DNA of 64,000 nt from JAGNXB01 sp942490895 (GTDB lineage Bacteria; Bacteroidota; Bacteroidia; Chitinophagales; Saprospiraceae), in the NCBI GenBank assembly GCA_942490895.1, contig CALNZC010000029.1, positions 310,001 to 374,000 of the forward strand, read 5' to 3'. The stretch's first letter is position 1. The number at the start of each line of letters is the position of its first letter. The translations under genes and the position numbers were made by a program. Positions 35,911-44,236 of this stretch are shown here, one piece after another. Under the pieces are notes generated by a model, which saw only the letters and a program-made list of their open reading frames with translations, was not told the DNA's origin and did not search any database.

Positions 35911-36910
35911 ATGAGCATTCTTGAGTTTCAACAACCCGATAAAATTCTTCTTCAGAAGGCAAACGACTTCGAAGGAGTTTTTGAATTTAAACCTTTAGAG
36001 CCTGGTTTCGGCCAGACGATTGGCAACTCGATTCGTCGTGTTTTGCTGTCTTCTCTCGAAGGATATGCCATCTCCGCCGTTCGGATTGGAGGTGTAGATC
36101 ATGAGTTTTCCACCATTAAGGGTGTCGTTGAGGATGTGATCGAAATTGTTCTGAATCTCAAGCAGATCCGGATCAAACAGGTCATTGATGAGGAGCAGGT
36201 CGCTTCTGAGAAAATCTATCTGACCATTTCCGGCCGTGATCAATTCAAGGCTGGCGATATCGAAGAGTTTACCAACGTGTTCAAAATCATGAACCCGGAC
36301 TTGGTGATCTGTAACATGGAGTCTTTCGTGACACTGGAATTGGAACTAACCATCACCAATGGTCGTGGATATGTTCCAGCAGATGAACTTCTGGATAAGG
36401 ATGCAGCCATTGGCGTACTGCCTGTGGATGCGATCTATACACCGATCAAAAATGTTTCATATCAACGTTGGGAATACTCGTGTTGGACAACGTACTGACT
36501 ACGAAATGCTGACGCTAGAGGTTCAAACGGATGGAACCATTCATCCGGAAGAAGCGGTCAAAGAAGCAGCAAAGATCCTGATTCAGCACCTGATGTTGAT
36601 CAGTGATGAAAATATCACCTTTGACGAGTGCACGAGTCGCGGATAAGCGATCGTGGATGAACATGTACTGCACATGCGTAAGTTGCTCAAGACATCTCTT
36701 GAAGATCTTGAGCTGTCTGTACGTGCCTACAACTGCTTGAAGGCAGCCAAGATCAACACACTGGCCGAATTGGTGCAGTATGACATGCACGAATTGCTGA
36801 AGTTCAGAAACTTTGGTAAGAAGTCATTGGTCGAAATCGAAGAATTGCTCCAGGACAAAGGATTGACCTTTGGCATGGATATTTCAAAATACAAACTGGA
36901 CGAAGAGTAA
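35911..36910 (+). pseudogene. rpoA: RNA polymerase alpha subunit, frame broken by three indels
   Basis: Joined, this is a normal alpha subunit of about 330 residues: the N-terminal dimer domain (FKPLEPGFGQTIGNSIRRVL, NMESFVTLELELTITNGRGY) and the C-terminal promoter-binding domain (DLELSVRAYNCLKAAKINTL, LLKFRNFGKKSLVEIEELL). One extra base near 36466 moves the frame after NVSYQ. One extra G near 36631 and one missing G near 36647 shift a short patch and create TAA at 36644-36646; correcting both gives DESRVADKAIVDEH. The gene is essential, so sequence error is the simplest explanation. It lies between S4 and L17 as usual. Confidence 0.92.
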
Positions 36911-36983
36911 GTCCTCCTTTTATCACCTGCAATAATCGTTATGAGTTTGCGGACTCCGATGTTGCGACGTTAACTAATCTATC

Positions 36984-37490
36984 ATGAGACACGGTAAGAA
37001 GCACAACCACCTAAGTCGGAAAGTAGGTCACAGAAGGGCCCTTCTGTTGAACCTGAGTAACGCCTTGATCCTGCACAAGCGGATCAATACCACACTGGCG
37101 AAGGCCAAGGCTTTGCGCGTACACATTGAGCCATTGATTACCAAGGGCAAATCGAATACGATGCACAATCGTCGTGTCGTGTTCTCTTATCTGCAGGATA
37201 AGGAGTCGATCAAGGAGTTGTTCGGCCCGATTGCTGAAAAAGTGGCCAATCGTCCGGGTGGTTATCTGCGAATCCTGAAAACTGGATTTCGTCGTGGAGA
37301 CGGTGCCGAGATGGCCATGATTGAATTTGTTGACTTCAATACATCATACGTCAAGCCTGGCCAGGATGGTGGTGATGCAAAGAAGAAGCGTACTCGTCGT
37401 GGAGGCAAGAAGTCTGAAGGCGCTGTAGCCGCTACATCAGGTGCTCCTGTTGCGACGAAATCTAAAGAGACCTCCTCAGAAGAGGAATAA
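36984..37490 (+). CDS. rplQ: 50S ribosomal protein L17 with long tail
   Basis: A 168-residue protein. Residues 1-115 are L17 (MRHGKKHNHLSRKVGHRRAL, LITKGKSNTMHNRRVVFSYL, KTGFRRGDGAEMAMIEFVDF). The rest is a low-complexity Lys/Arg then Ala/Thr/Ser/Glu tail ending EEE, common in Bacteroidota L17. Last gene of the superoperon, followed by a terminator. Confidence 0.96.
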   Translation: MRHGKKHNHLSRKVGHRRALLLNLSNALILHKRINTTLAKAKALRVHIEPLITKGKSNTMHNRRVVFSYLQDKESIKELFGPIAEKVANRPGGYLRILKTGFRRGDGAEMAMIEFVDFNTSYVKPGQDGGDAKKKRTRRGGKKSEGAVAATSGAPVATKSKETSSEEE

Positions 37491-37513
37491 GGTTTACTTC
37501 ATAGAAGTTATTC

Positions 37514-37549
37514 AGGGCAGGATTCATACGGATTCTGCCCTTTTTGTTT
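37514..37549 (+). terminator. terminator of the ribosomal superoperon
   Basis: The stem GGGCAG / CTGCCC, extended inward by AATCC/GGATT-like pairs, is followed by TTTTTG at 37541-37546. It lies 24 bases past the rplQ stop and closes an operon of about 18.6 kb. Confidence 0.85.
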
Positions 37550-37719
37550 GCCCTTAGTAGAAACGGACCTGAAAAACCTGAAAGAATCATTCTGGTCTCA
37601 AACCAGGTTTACACGACTGAGGATGCATACTTATAGCTATGAGCTGTGCCGGGTTTGACTCATTGAAATGCCTGACTCAGCGTTTGCTGGAAAAGTAAAA
37701 TATGCGGGAGATCGAATGA

Positions 37720-40242
37720 TCAGAATTCGACAACGAAGGAACCCTTGATCCCATACTGAGCTACGCCGGGATGATCCAGGTAGGTAAACCGTCGGATCAC
37801 ATCGATCCGCAAAATCTTGAAAATATTGCTGATCCCGATACTGGCTTCGATATAAGGCTTCTTTTCTAAAGTATATGTCAGTGGGGTGCCATCTTCCTGT
37901 TGTGGGAATTGGAGGAGATTTGGATCGTTGGTACTTCGGTTTTCTGAAGAAATCCCGCCATACAAGACTTTGACTGCCAGAACCTCCCGAAGATGAAGGC
38001 GTTTGATGAGTGGGATCTTATTGACAAAGAATCCATTGAAATATTGATTCACCGTAAGTGCGACATACCGGTCACTGACAAACTCCAGGAAGTTCATCAT
38101 ATTGTAATTCGCAGATTGGTAAAAATAGCTTTGATTGGCCCTGTGGAGGACCAGGAAAGGGTAGGGGACCTTACCCAGAATGGCACCTGCTTCCAGGATG
38201 GTGGAATTGTATCCAAACGGAGGGACATTGGTGAATTTCTGTAGAAGAATCCCGATATCATCATAGTCAAACTGGCCTCCGGGAACATTGGCAAATGAAT
38301 GGGCATATCGCAATTGGCCGATAAAGCGATAAGAGATTCGGGAACGGGCGCCACCAATACCCTGATAGATATTCTCACCAGGTGCATAGCGAAGCAGAAC
38401 GACACTTCGCATGGATTGAAGGGATGCAGGGGGAGTGGATATGCCGTCGGATGGGATGAATGCTAACGCTCCTGCTGGTTCAAGGGTTTCCTGTTCAAGG
38501 CCGACCTGAAAGGAGAATTGACTCTTGAATTCTCGTTCGTAGGTCAATTTGGAGAGTTTGGTATACAAAAGTCGGTCATTGCGCCCTCGAGTAATGGAAG
38601 TTCCCAGTGTATTGTTGAGGTTTTGATTCTGGCCTGGCAGGGAAAGGCGTTCTTCGAAAGAACCGGTGATCCGATTTAGTGGGAATCTGTGGTAGGCTGT
38701 TTTGCCAGTGGCTATTGCGAAATTTCCACCAAATTTCCAGCGCTCGTCTCCAAAGCCGTAGCTGGCGGAGGCTCCAACCTGCCAGCGTTCACTGAGCGTG
38801 GGTCTGGTCCGGGCACCAAGCCGAAGCCGGATCTTTTCGATATCATTGAAAGCCAGGAATGTAGGGAGTGGACCGACCTCTACTCCCGGCGCTACATCGA
38901 TATAGCCACCCGTGACCAATCGACCGACCTTCGTCATGATGATGAACCAGGGCATATGGATCAGACTGTCCATATTGGTATATGCCTTTTGTTCAGGAGG
39001 CGTAAGCGGTATCCCATGGGTTTCCCAGTAGAGGGTATCCGTAGCACGGGCCTCTGGGTCCTTTACCTGAATCGTTGGGTTGTTGGAGAATAACTCAGGA
39101 TCATCAGGAAGTGGTTCGTTGATGCGAATATGGCGATGATCGACAAATCGCTGGCTGAACACACCCATACCCTTTGAGGTGATCCCGAAGTACATTCTAA
39201 AATCTTCCTGAGCGATCATGTAATGGCCGCTGGGCTGCTGTTCATAGCGTTGTTCGACGGTCAGGTGCTGGACCCAGTTCAGATTCGCCTGAGGGTTGAT
39301 CGTGAAACGAATACCGGTGACGGGATATGTGCTGTCTAATGCGACATATAACTCCCCCTGGAGGTACATGTCGTACTTATTTCTAGGGTAGAATTCCAGT
39401 TTGACCACCTTATGGCCATTCTGTTCGATGGTATCCACCGGGTAATACCGATAGAGTAAAGGCGCGGTATTGGAAATCGGGCTGGGGAACTTATTGGTTA
39501 GCAGCAGGATATTCGGATCATAAATATCAATCGGTTGGTATAGATATTGAGTGCCTTTGTCAATACCATCATCATCCATAAACCCATGAAAGCGAACGGA
39601 TTTGGTGGCTTTGGTTAACCTTTGTTGACGTGATGGCGGGTCCTGGCTGAAAACATCATAGATGTTCTCCTGCACGAATAGCGGGACGACGTCGATTTGT
39701 TCGATCTTGTTGCTGTCTACATTTTCCCAGAGGAAGCGGATCTTGCGGAAGATGCGCCGATTCATGGTCTTCTTCGGGATGTTGCCAAACCCGATCACCA
39801 TTTTCTCATATTGCTCCTCCTGAAAGGTGGGGAGGTTGGCCACCCTGTTCTTATCCCGGTTGTCCACCACCAGTCGGATCAATTCAACCGCCGGATTATC
39901 CTTGTTGGAATAACGTTTGGGCTTTACTGTGACCTCCTGCATCTCGTAGATGGCCGGTTGTAATTGGGCATCATGAATCTGATTCCTGTCGTTGTTGATG
40001 CGGATTTCCAATGGGGCATATCCGATGGCTTCAATTCGGATAAAGGGGTAAGGTCTTTTCAGGTCGAATTCGTATTGGCCGTTGACATCTGTGGTAGTTG
40101 CTTCTTCAGCATTGCCCGCCACGACAGTGGCGAAGGGAACGGTTTCGCCGGTTTCGACATCCGTAACTGTTCCCGTAATGGTCCATTGGGCAGACAATAG
40201 AACAGGAAAGAGACAGAACGTAAAAAGTAAAACTCTTATCAT
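37720..40242 (-). CDS. DUF5686 / carboxypeptidase-regulatory-like outer-membrane protein
   Basis: An 840-residue protein starting MIRVLLFTFCLFPVLLSAQ (signal peptide). Residues 20-105 are a carboxypeptidase-D regulatory-like beta-sandwich (ITGTVTDVETGETVPFATVV). The long remainder matches DUF5686, with many alternating hydrophobic strands and an end typical of outer-membrane barrels (GIKGSFVVEF, terminal Phe). The function is unknown; relatives are numerous in Bacteroidota. The frame is open back to 40317, but only the ATG at 40242 yields a signal peptide. It is transcribed toward the end of the ribosomal operon. Confidence 0.85.
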   Translation of the reverse strand: MIRVLLFTFCLFPVLLSAQWTITGTVTDVETGETVPFATVVAGNAEEATTTDVNGQYEFDLKRPYPFIRIEAIGYAPLEIRINNDRNQIHDAQLQPAIYEMQEVTVKPKRYSNKDNPAVELIRLVVDNRDKNRVANLPTFQEEQYEKMVIGFGNIPKKTMNRRIFRKIRFLWENVDSNKIEQIDVVPLFVQENIYDVFSQDPPSRQQRLTKATKSVRFHGFMDDDGIDKGTQYLYQPIDIYDPNILLLTNKFPSPISNTAPLLYRYYPVDTIEQNGHKVVKLEFYPRNKYDMYLQGELYVALDSTYPVTGIRFTINPQANLNWVQHLTVEQRYEQQPSGHYMIAQEDFRMYFGITSKGMGVFSQRFVDHRHIRINEPLPDDPELFSNNPTIQVKDPEARATDTLYWETHGIPLTPPEQKAYTNMDSLIHMPWFIIMTKVGRLVTGGYIDVAPGVEVGPLPTFLAFNDIEKIRLRLGARTRPTLSERWQVGASASYGFGDERWKFGGNFAIATGKTAYHRFPLNRITGSFEERLSLPGQNQNLNNTLGTSITRGRNDRLLYTKLSKLTYEREFKSQFSFQVGLEQETLEPAGALAFIPSDGISTPPASLQSMRSVVLLRYAPGENIYQGIGGARSRISYRFIGQLRYAHSFANVPGGQFDYDDIGILLQKFTNVPPFGYNSTILEAGAILGKVPYPFLVLHRANQSYFYQSANYNMMNFLEFVSDRYVALTVNQYFNGFFVNKIPLIKRLHLREVLAVKVLYGGISSENRSTNDPNLLQFPQQEDGTPLTYTLEKKPYIEASIGISNIFKILRIDVIRRFTYLDHPGVAQYGIKGSFVVEF

Positions 40243-40407
40243 AGATTTCCGGGCGGTCAATTCAATGCAATTGGGTGATATCAGACAAGTCCTGGTTGCC
40301 CGGCAAAGAGAACGCAAGATACGGGGTTCTTGTTTCTCAGGTAAAAGGATAAACAGACCTTTTGTGTCGTTCGTTTATCGGATACATGGAGCAAATGATG
40401 CACGTGT

Positions 40408-40446
40408 CAAAAGATAAAGAGGCAAGATGGGAGTCCATCCTGCCTC
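40408..40446 (-). terminator. terminator after the VWA gene
   Basis: On the minus strand GAGGCAGGATGGA pairs with TCCCATCTTGCCTC to form a long stem with a three-base loop. It is followed by TTTATCTTTT. It starts about 20 bases past the VWA gene stop. Confidence 0.85.
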
Positions 40447-40465
40447 ATTTTATACTTGGGATGAT

Positions 40466-42433
40466 CTACTCATGATGAGCAGTTGAGCGTTGTATGGTCG
40501 CTGCCAGATCGATCAATTCAAGAAGTTCATTCCGGAAAGGGTCGTTTTTTGGAATGTCACTTTTTGCAATATCCTCATGCAAGTTCGTGTAGGTTAAATT
40601 CCCTTTCCATTCAGAATCTCTGAGTAAGAGTCCAAAGCTGGAGACAATGGACGCCCATTTGAAATCCTGGTTGACTTCATGTTCTGATTTTATATCAAGT
40701 TGGATGGTGTGTGTGTAGAGTTGGCTTTTCCTTTGTTTGGGAAGTTTATACCGAAACTTCACGGTAGCCAGTTCACGTCTCAATGAACGAGCGTTTGGTG
40801 TCGTCCACTGATACCTCAGCTTACTCGTATGCGCAAGTGAGGAATCAGCCGTCAGGCCGGCAGGTATAATTTCGTAGAGTGCCGTAACGGCATGGCCAGC
40901 GCCCATATCACCAGCATCCTTTTGATCATCATCAAAATCTTCGCGGTTCAATAGTCTATTCTCATAGCCAATCAACCGATACCCTTCTACGTGAGATGGA
41001 TTGAATTCGATCTGCAGTTTGACATCCTTTGCTACAGTAAATAATGTGCTTCCAAATTCCTGGACAAATACCCTTTTTGCTTCTTCAATTTGGTCAATGT
41101 AGAAGTGATTTCCGTTCCCGGCATCTGCCAGTTTTTGCATTTTATTGTCCTTGTAATTCCCTACCCCAAAACAGAGGACGCTGAGGAATACACCGGATTC
41201 TCTTTCTTTTTCAATCAATCGGACCATTTCAGCATCGCTACTCAACCCAACATTGAAGTCACCGTCAGTGGCCAGGATCACCCTGTTGTTTCCATCTTCA
41301 ATGAAACTATTCCGTGCAGTTTGATAGGCTAGCTTGAGACCGGCGCCACCTGCGGTTGATCCACCGGATTCAAGGCGATCAATGGCGGCAAGGATGAGCT
41401 CTTTTTGATCACCTGCAGTTGGTTGCAGTACCAATCCGGCGGCACCGGCATAGACAACAATGGAGACTTGGTCAATTGGTCGAATTTGTAGAGCCAACAA
41501 TCGGAAAGCTTTTTTCAACAGAGGCAACTTGTTCCAGGCATTCATGCTTCCAGATACATCAATGAGAAAGACCAAGTTGGCAGGTGCGAGAGAATCAACA
41601 TCAATCTTTTGGCTGGACAGGCCTAGTTGGAGAAGATAATGTTCAGCATTCCAGGGGCAGGGCCCGATCTGATCGGTTATCGATACGGGATCCGTGCCAA
41701 TAGGCGGTGGATAGTCGTATTTGAAATAGTTGATCATTTCTTCAATACGGATGGCATCTTTTGGTGGCAATTGACCACTTCTTAGATATCGACGAATATT
41801 TGAATAAGATGCAGCATCAACGTCAATGGAAAATGTGGACAAAGGCTCGTCTGTTGTTCTCCGAAAACGGTTTTCTTGAATGGGGTCGTAATCCTCTGTA
41901 TTGGGTTGTGATAGGGTAGATGGTGATCTTCTGCGTTGGTTCGTGTTCAGTCCAGGGGAAGGAGTTCCTGTGATGCGAATTCCATCTATATAGTAGTTCG
42001 TCGCATTCGACCGACTGCCTCGAATTCTTCCCGTCGTAGAATTAGATCGATCAAAGCAGTTTTGTTCCAGAAGCGGGACACGAAAGGCGGTGACCGTGAT
42101 GGTTTCTAAGTTAATACTCTCAGTTAGTTTGATGGTAATGGATTTTTGTTCCTGTTCACCGAGATGGATGTTATCCAACCTGCAGGTTTGCAAGCCGACA
42201 TAAGCGACTTCAATCTGATACGTCCCTGTATCGAGGGGCATAAATTGAAACTTTCCGTTTAGGTCTGTCAGTGTTCCGGTCAATAGCGCCCCGTTTTTGT
42301 GGAGTGCCACACTAGCAGAAAGGAGAGGTTCGCCACTTTCGCTGGTTACCATTCCTGAAATGGAAGATCCTTGTTGAGTGCTGTGGCCCAGTGAAATCAG
42401 CAGGAAAAATAGGAGATAGGCAATGTTTTTCAT
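40466..42433 (-). CDS. von Willebrand factor type A domain protein (vWF_N / DUF3520)
   Basis: A 655-residue secreted protein with a signal peptide (NIAYLLFFLLISLGHS). Next comes a carboxypeptidase-regulatory-like domain (ISGMVTSESGEPLLSASVAL, residues 25-110) and a linker with NYYIDGIRI. The vWF_N domain (LSTFSIDVDAASYSNIRRYL) precedes a VWA domain with the metal site FLIDVSGSMNAWNKL and ATDGDFNVG, then a C-terminal DUF3520. This architecture is common in Bacteroidota and bacterial YfbK-like proteins, and adhesion or protein binding is presumed. It stands alone with its own terminator. Confidence 0.9.
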   Translation of the reverse strand: MKNIAYLLFFLLISLGHSTQQGSSISGMVTSESGEPLLSASVALHKNGALLTGTLTDLNGKFQFMPLDTGTYQIEVAYVGLQTCRLDNIHLGEQEQKSITIKLTESINLETITVTAFRVPLLEQNCFDRSNSTTGRIRGSRSNATNYYIDGIRITGTPSPGLNTNQRRRSPSTLSQPNTEDYDPIQENRFRRTTDEPLSTFSIDVDAASYSNIRRYLRSGQLPPKDAIRIEEMINYFKYDYPPPIGTDPVSITDQIGPCPWNAEHYLLQLGLSSQKIDVDSLAPANLVFLIDVSGSMNAWNKLPLLKKAFRLLALQIRPIDQVSIVVYAGAAGLVLQPTAGDQKELILAAIDRLESGGSTAGGAGLKLAYQTARNSFIEDGNNRVILATDGDFNVGLSSDAEMVRLIEKERESGVFLSVLCFGVGNYKDNKMQKLADAGNGNHFYIDQIEEAKRVFVQEFGSTLFTVAKDVKLQIEFNPSHVEGYRLIGYENRLLNREDFDDDQKDAGDMGAGHAVTALYEIIPAGLTADSSLAHTSKLRYQWTTPNARSLRRELATVKFRYKLPKQRKSQLYTHTIQLDIKSEHEVNQDFKWASIVSSFGLLLRDSEWKGNLTYTNLHEDIAKSDIPKNDPFRNELLELIDLAATIQRSTAHHE

Positions 42434-42572
42434 AATCGAGATTTACATGAATGACGGAATCATGTATTGCCAGCCCCTATTTATGGTATGCGATTTAGTC
42501 CCAAATGTCGTCAAGATGGCAAAGTAAATGCTGGGGTGGGAAGGCATCTGCGCGAATCCCAATTGATGTTTG

Positions 42573-42848
42573 TTACCCAGGAAGAGGGAACGGATTGCAA
42601 GTATACTCCTGGATCAAAGGAAGAAAAGCGGATCGTTTCTTTTGCTTCTTCAGATGGGATTCAAAAGCCCTGGCCTCCTGGAATGTCGGAAAAGATTGAG
42701 AATAGACAAGGAGCCAAGGCGTGCCTGATGCGGTTGATTTGGAATAACCCTGGTTGTGTCTGAAAAGACGATCGCGAAGGTGCTGAGAAGCACCGATGTA
42801 GAACCGATCCCTGGAAGGCGAGAAAAGGATGTAGACGAATGCGGCCAT
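42573..42848 (-). CDS. GIY-YIG nuclease, copy A at the tRNA-Ala locus
   Basis: A 91-residue single-domain GIY-YIG protein of the UPF0213/YhbQ type. Catalytic residues are visible: Tyr6 (FVYIL), Tyr17 (RFYIGAS), Arg27 and His31 (RLFRHNQG) and the Glu in FQEARAFESHLKK. The ATG at 42848 follows a hairpin and TTTATTT. The frame is open to 42971, but that stretch is the palindrome-filled tRNA remnant and has no protein character. It is nearly identical to copy B 490 bases away, so the duplication is recent. Stand-alone GIY-YIG enzymes cut DNA; a role in spreading this cassette is inference. Confidence 0.85.
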   Translation of the reverse strand: MAAFVYILFSPSRDRFYIGASQHLRDRLFRHNQGYSKSTASGTPWLLVYSQSFPTFQEARAFESHLKKQKKRSAFLPLIQEYTCNPFPLPG

Positions 42849-42852
42849 AAAT

Positions 42853-42882
42853 AAAAAAGACCCCTCCGAATGAAGGGGCCTT
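42853..42882 (-). terminator. hairpin terminator between tRNA remnant and GIY-YIG copy A
   Basis: On the minus strand GGCCCCTTC-ATTC-GGAGGGGTC is followed by TTTTTT. The same hairpin precedes copies B and C. Here one stem base has changed. Confidence 0.75.
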
Positions 42883-42890
42883 GAAGGTGG

Positions 42891-43051
42891 TGGAGGATAA
42901 CCGCCTGCGGCGGTCAGGCCGGAGTCGAATGCTGACGATCCGCCAAAGGGCTGATGTCTGCATCCGGACAATCGTCAGCAGACGGCTCGTCCGGGCCGGT
43001 GACCTTCCCGCCTTGGAGGCGGGACGCTCTAGGTAGCTGAGCTAATCTCAG
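42891..43051 (-). pseudogene. tRNA remnant A split by palindromes
   Basis: On the minus strand the segments GATTAGCTCAGCT, CTAGAGCG, AGGTCACCGG, TTCGACTCCGG and TATCCTCCA match the tRNA-Ala at 43891-43998 in order. The anticodon arm is replaced by TCCCGCC-TCCAA-GGCGGGA. About 66 bases with their own inverted repeats (CCGGAC...GTCCGG, and a second hairpin) are inserted before the T-loop. ACCGCCGCAGGCGGT sits in the T-stem. It cannot fold as a tRNA. Confidence 0.75.
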
Positions 43052-43062
43052 ATTGGAACTAT

Positions 43063-43338
43063 TTACACAGGAAGTGGAAAAGGATTGGAAGTGTAGTCCT
43101 GGATCAAAGGAAGAAAAGCGGATCGTTTCTTTTGCTTCTTCAGATGGGATTCAAAAGCCCTGGCCTCCTGGAATGTCGGAAAAGATTGAGAATAGACAAG
43201 GAGCCAAGGTTTGCCTGATGCGGTTGATTTGGAATAACCCTGGTTGTGTCTGAAAAGACGATCGCGAAGATGCTGAGAAGCACCGATGTAGAACCGATCC
43301 CTGGAAGGCGAGAAAAGGATGTAGAAGAAAGCGGCCAT
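43063..43338 (-). CDS. GIY-YIG nuclease, copy B at the tRNA-Ala locus
   Basis: A 91-residue protein differing from copy A at only a handful of positions (for example Phe for Val at residue 5, and the last six residues). Tyr6, Tyr17, Arg27, His31 and the C-terminal-half Glu are all kept, so it should be active if expressed. It is flanked by the same terminator upstream and by tRNA remnant A downstream, and lies 490 bases from copy A. Preservation of the catalytic residues in both copies suggests selection or very recent duplication. Confidence 0.85.
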   Translation of the reverse strand: MAAFFYILFSPSRDRFYIGASQHLRDRLFRHNQGYSKSTASGKPWLLVYSQSFPTFQEARAFESHLKKQKKRSAFLPLIQDYTSNPFPLPV

Positions 43339-43342
43339 AAAT

Positions 43343-43373
43343 AAAAAAAGGCCCCTCCGAATGAAGGGGCCTT
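43343..43373 (-). terminator. hairpin terminator before GIY-YIG copy B
   Basis: On the minus strand AAGGCCCCTTC-ATTC-GGAGGGGCCTT forms an 11-bp stem (one G-T pair), followed by a run of T. It sits between tRNA remnant B and the nuclease gene. Confidence 0.8.
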
Positions 43374-43381
43374 GAAGGTGG

Positions 43382-43541
43382 TGGAGGATAACCGCCTGCG
43401 GCGGTCAGGCCGGAGTCGAATGCTGACGATCCGCCAAAGGGCGGATGTCTGCATCCGGACAATCGTCCGCAGACGGCTCGTCCGGGCCGGTGACCTTCCC
43501 GCCCTCAAGGCGGGACGCTCTAGCCAGCTGAGCGAATCCCA
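43382..43541 (-). pseudogene. tRNA remnant B split by palindromes
   Basis: It has the same order as remnant A: GGGATTCGCTCAGCTGGCT, AGAGCG, AGGTCACCGG, TTCGACTCCGG, TATCCTCCA. The anticodon arm is replaced by TCCCGCC-TTGAG-GGCGGGA, and the same two further palindromic inserts lie around the T-loop. The inserts are better paired than in copy A (for example ATCCGCC-CTTT-GGCGGAT is perfect here), so B may be closer to the ancestral form. Confidence 0.75.
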
Positions 43542-43574
43542 ATATTTGGATGGAATAGAGTTATAAATAAACCA

Positions 43575-43847
43575 TCAGGGTAAAGGGAAGGGATTATGCG
43601 GATATTGCTGAATGAGTGGAATATAAGCGGACTTTCGTTTCTGTTTTTTCAACTGTACCTCAAAGGATCTTGCCTCCTGAAATGAATCAAATTGACGAGT
43701 AAATACAAGGATCCATGGCATTCCGGATTTCGTGGATTTAGAATACCCGTTATTATGCCTTGTCAATCGGTCAATCAAGCTATGGGTCGCTCCGATATAG
43801 TAACGTTCCCTAGCGGGTGAGTAGAGGATGTAAACAAATGCGGCCAT
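43575..43847 (-). CDS. GIY-YIG nuclease, copy C next to tRNA-Ala
   Basis: A 90-residue protein, clearly homologous to copies A and B but diverged (FVYILYSPARERYYIGATHS, DRLTRHNNGYSKSTKSG, FQEARSFEVQLKKQKRKSAY). The catalytic set Tyr6, Tyr17, Arg27, His31 and Glu63 is complete. It begins directly after the terminator of the tRNA-Ala gene on the same strand. Copies A and B probably arose from a related unit. Its divergence shows it is the older member or a separate arrival. Confidence 0.87.
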   Translation of the reverse strand: MAAFVYILYSPARERYYIGATHSLIDRLTRHNNGYSKSTKSGMPWILVFTRQFDSFQEARSFEVQLKKQKRKSAYIPLIQQYPHNPFPLP

Positions 43848-43852
43848 ATATC

Positions 43853-43882
43853 AAAAAAGGCCCCTCCGAATGAAGGGGCCTT
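43853..43882 (-). terminator. terminator of tRNA-Ala
   Basis: On the minus strand AAGGCCCCTTC-ATTC-GGAGGGGCCTT is followed by TTTTTTGA. It starts 8 bases past the 3' end of tRNA-Ala and 6 bases before GIY-YIG copy C, so the nuclease would be expressed only by read-through or its own start. Confidence 0.82.
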
Positions 43883-43890
43883 GAAGGTTG

Positions 43891-43999
<109 letters not shown>

Positions 44000-44008
44000 T
44001 GTCAAAAA

Positions 44009-44079
44009 AGTTGGAGTCGAACCCAGTGGCCTTCCCGCACTACCGTGCGGGACGCTCTAGCCAGCTGAGCTAATCCCCC
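44009..44079 (-). pseudogene. tRNA-like remnant with palindromic anticodon arm
   Basis: The 5' half GGGGGATTAGCTCAGCTGG, then CTAGAGCG, equals that of tRNA-Ala. The anticodon arm is TCCCGCAC-GGTA-GTGCGGGA, a perfect palindrome with a four-base loop. The T-arm (CTGGG-TTCGACT-CCAAC) pairs badly, and no 3' acceptor strand follows. Not a working tRNA. Confidence 0.65.
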
Positions 44080-44101
44080 ATGTCAAAAGTGAGATGTATG
44101 T

Positions 44102-44188
44102 CCAGTGTGCGCCCTTAGACAAACGTCCAAGTTACTCTAGCCCCGCCTTCGCGAAGCTTCGGCGGGCAGGCACCTGAGCTAATCCCCC
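44102..44188 (-). pseudogene. tRNA-like remnant with palindrome in the D-loop
   Basis: It begins GGGGGATTAGCTCAG like the others. A palindrome (CCCGCCGAAGCTTCG then CGAAGGCGGGG, in one piece of about 26 bases at 44140-44166) splits the D-loop before CTAGAG. The anticodon-arm-like CTTGGACG...TCTAAG has no T at position 33, and the T-arm is deleted after CACACTGG. Confidence 0.6.
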
Positions 44189-44236
44189 TTAGGGGAGGCA
44201 AATATACAGAGTTTTAAAAAATGGCGCAGAAAAAAT

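Larger units (their letters stand above)
42590..43541. repeat. 490-base tandem direct repeat of the GIY-YIG/tRNA-remnant unit
   Basis: Two head-to-tail copies (about 42590-43051 and 43080-43541) each hold a GIY-YIG gene, the terminator and a palindrome-split tRNA remnant. Base differences are few. The third unit (GIY-YIG copy C with the Ala-GGC tRNA) has the same order but more diverged sequence. Confidence 0.85.

Noticed and set aside
42849..42971. N-terminal extension of GIY-YIG copy A
   Set aside because: The 41 extra codons run through the terminator hairpin and a tRNA remnant and have no protein character.
42891..43541. tRNA genes with anticodons CCA or TGA in remnants A and B
   Set aside because: The arms that would give these anticodons are TCCCGCC-N5-GGCGGGA palindromes, and the T-arms are split by inserts, so no tRNA fold is possible.
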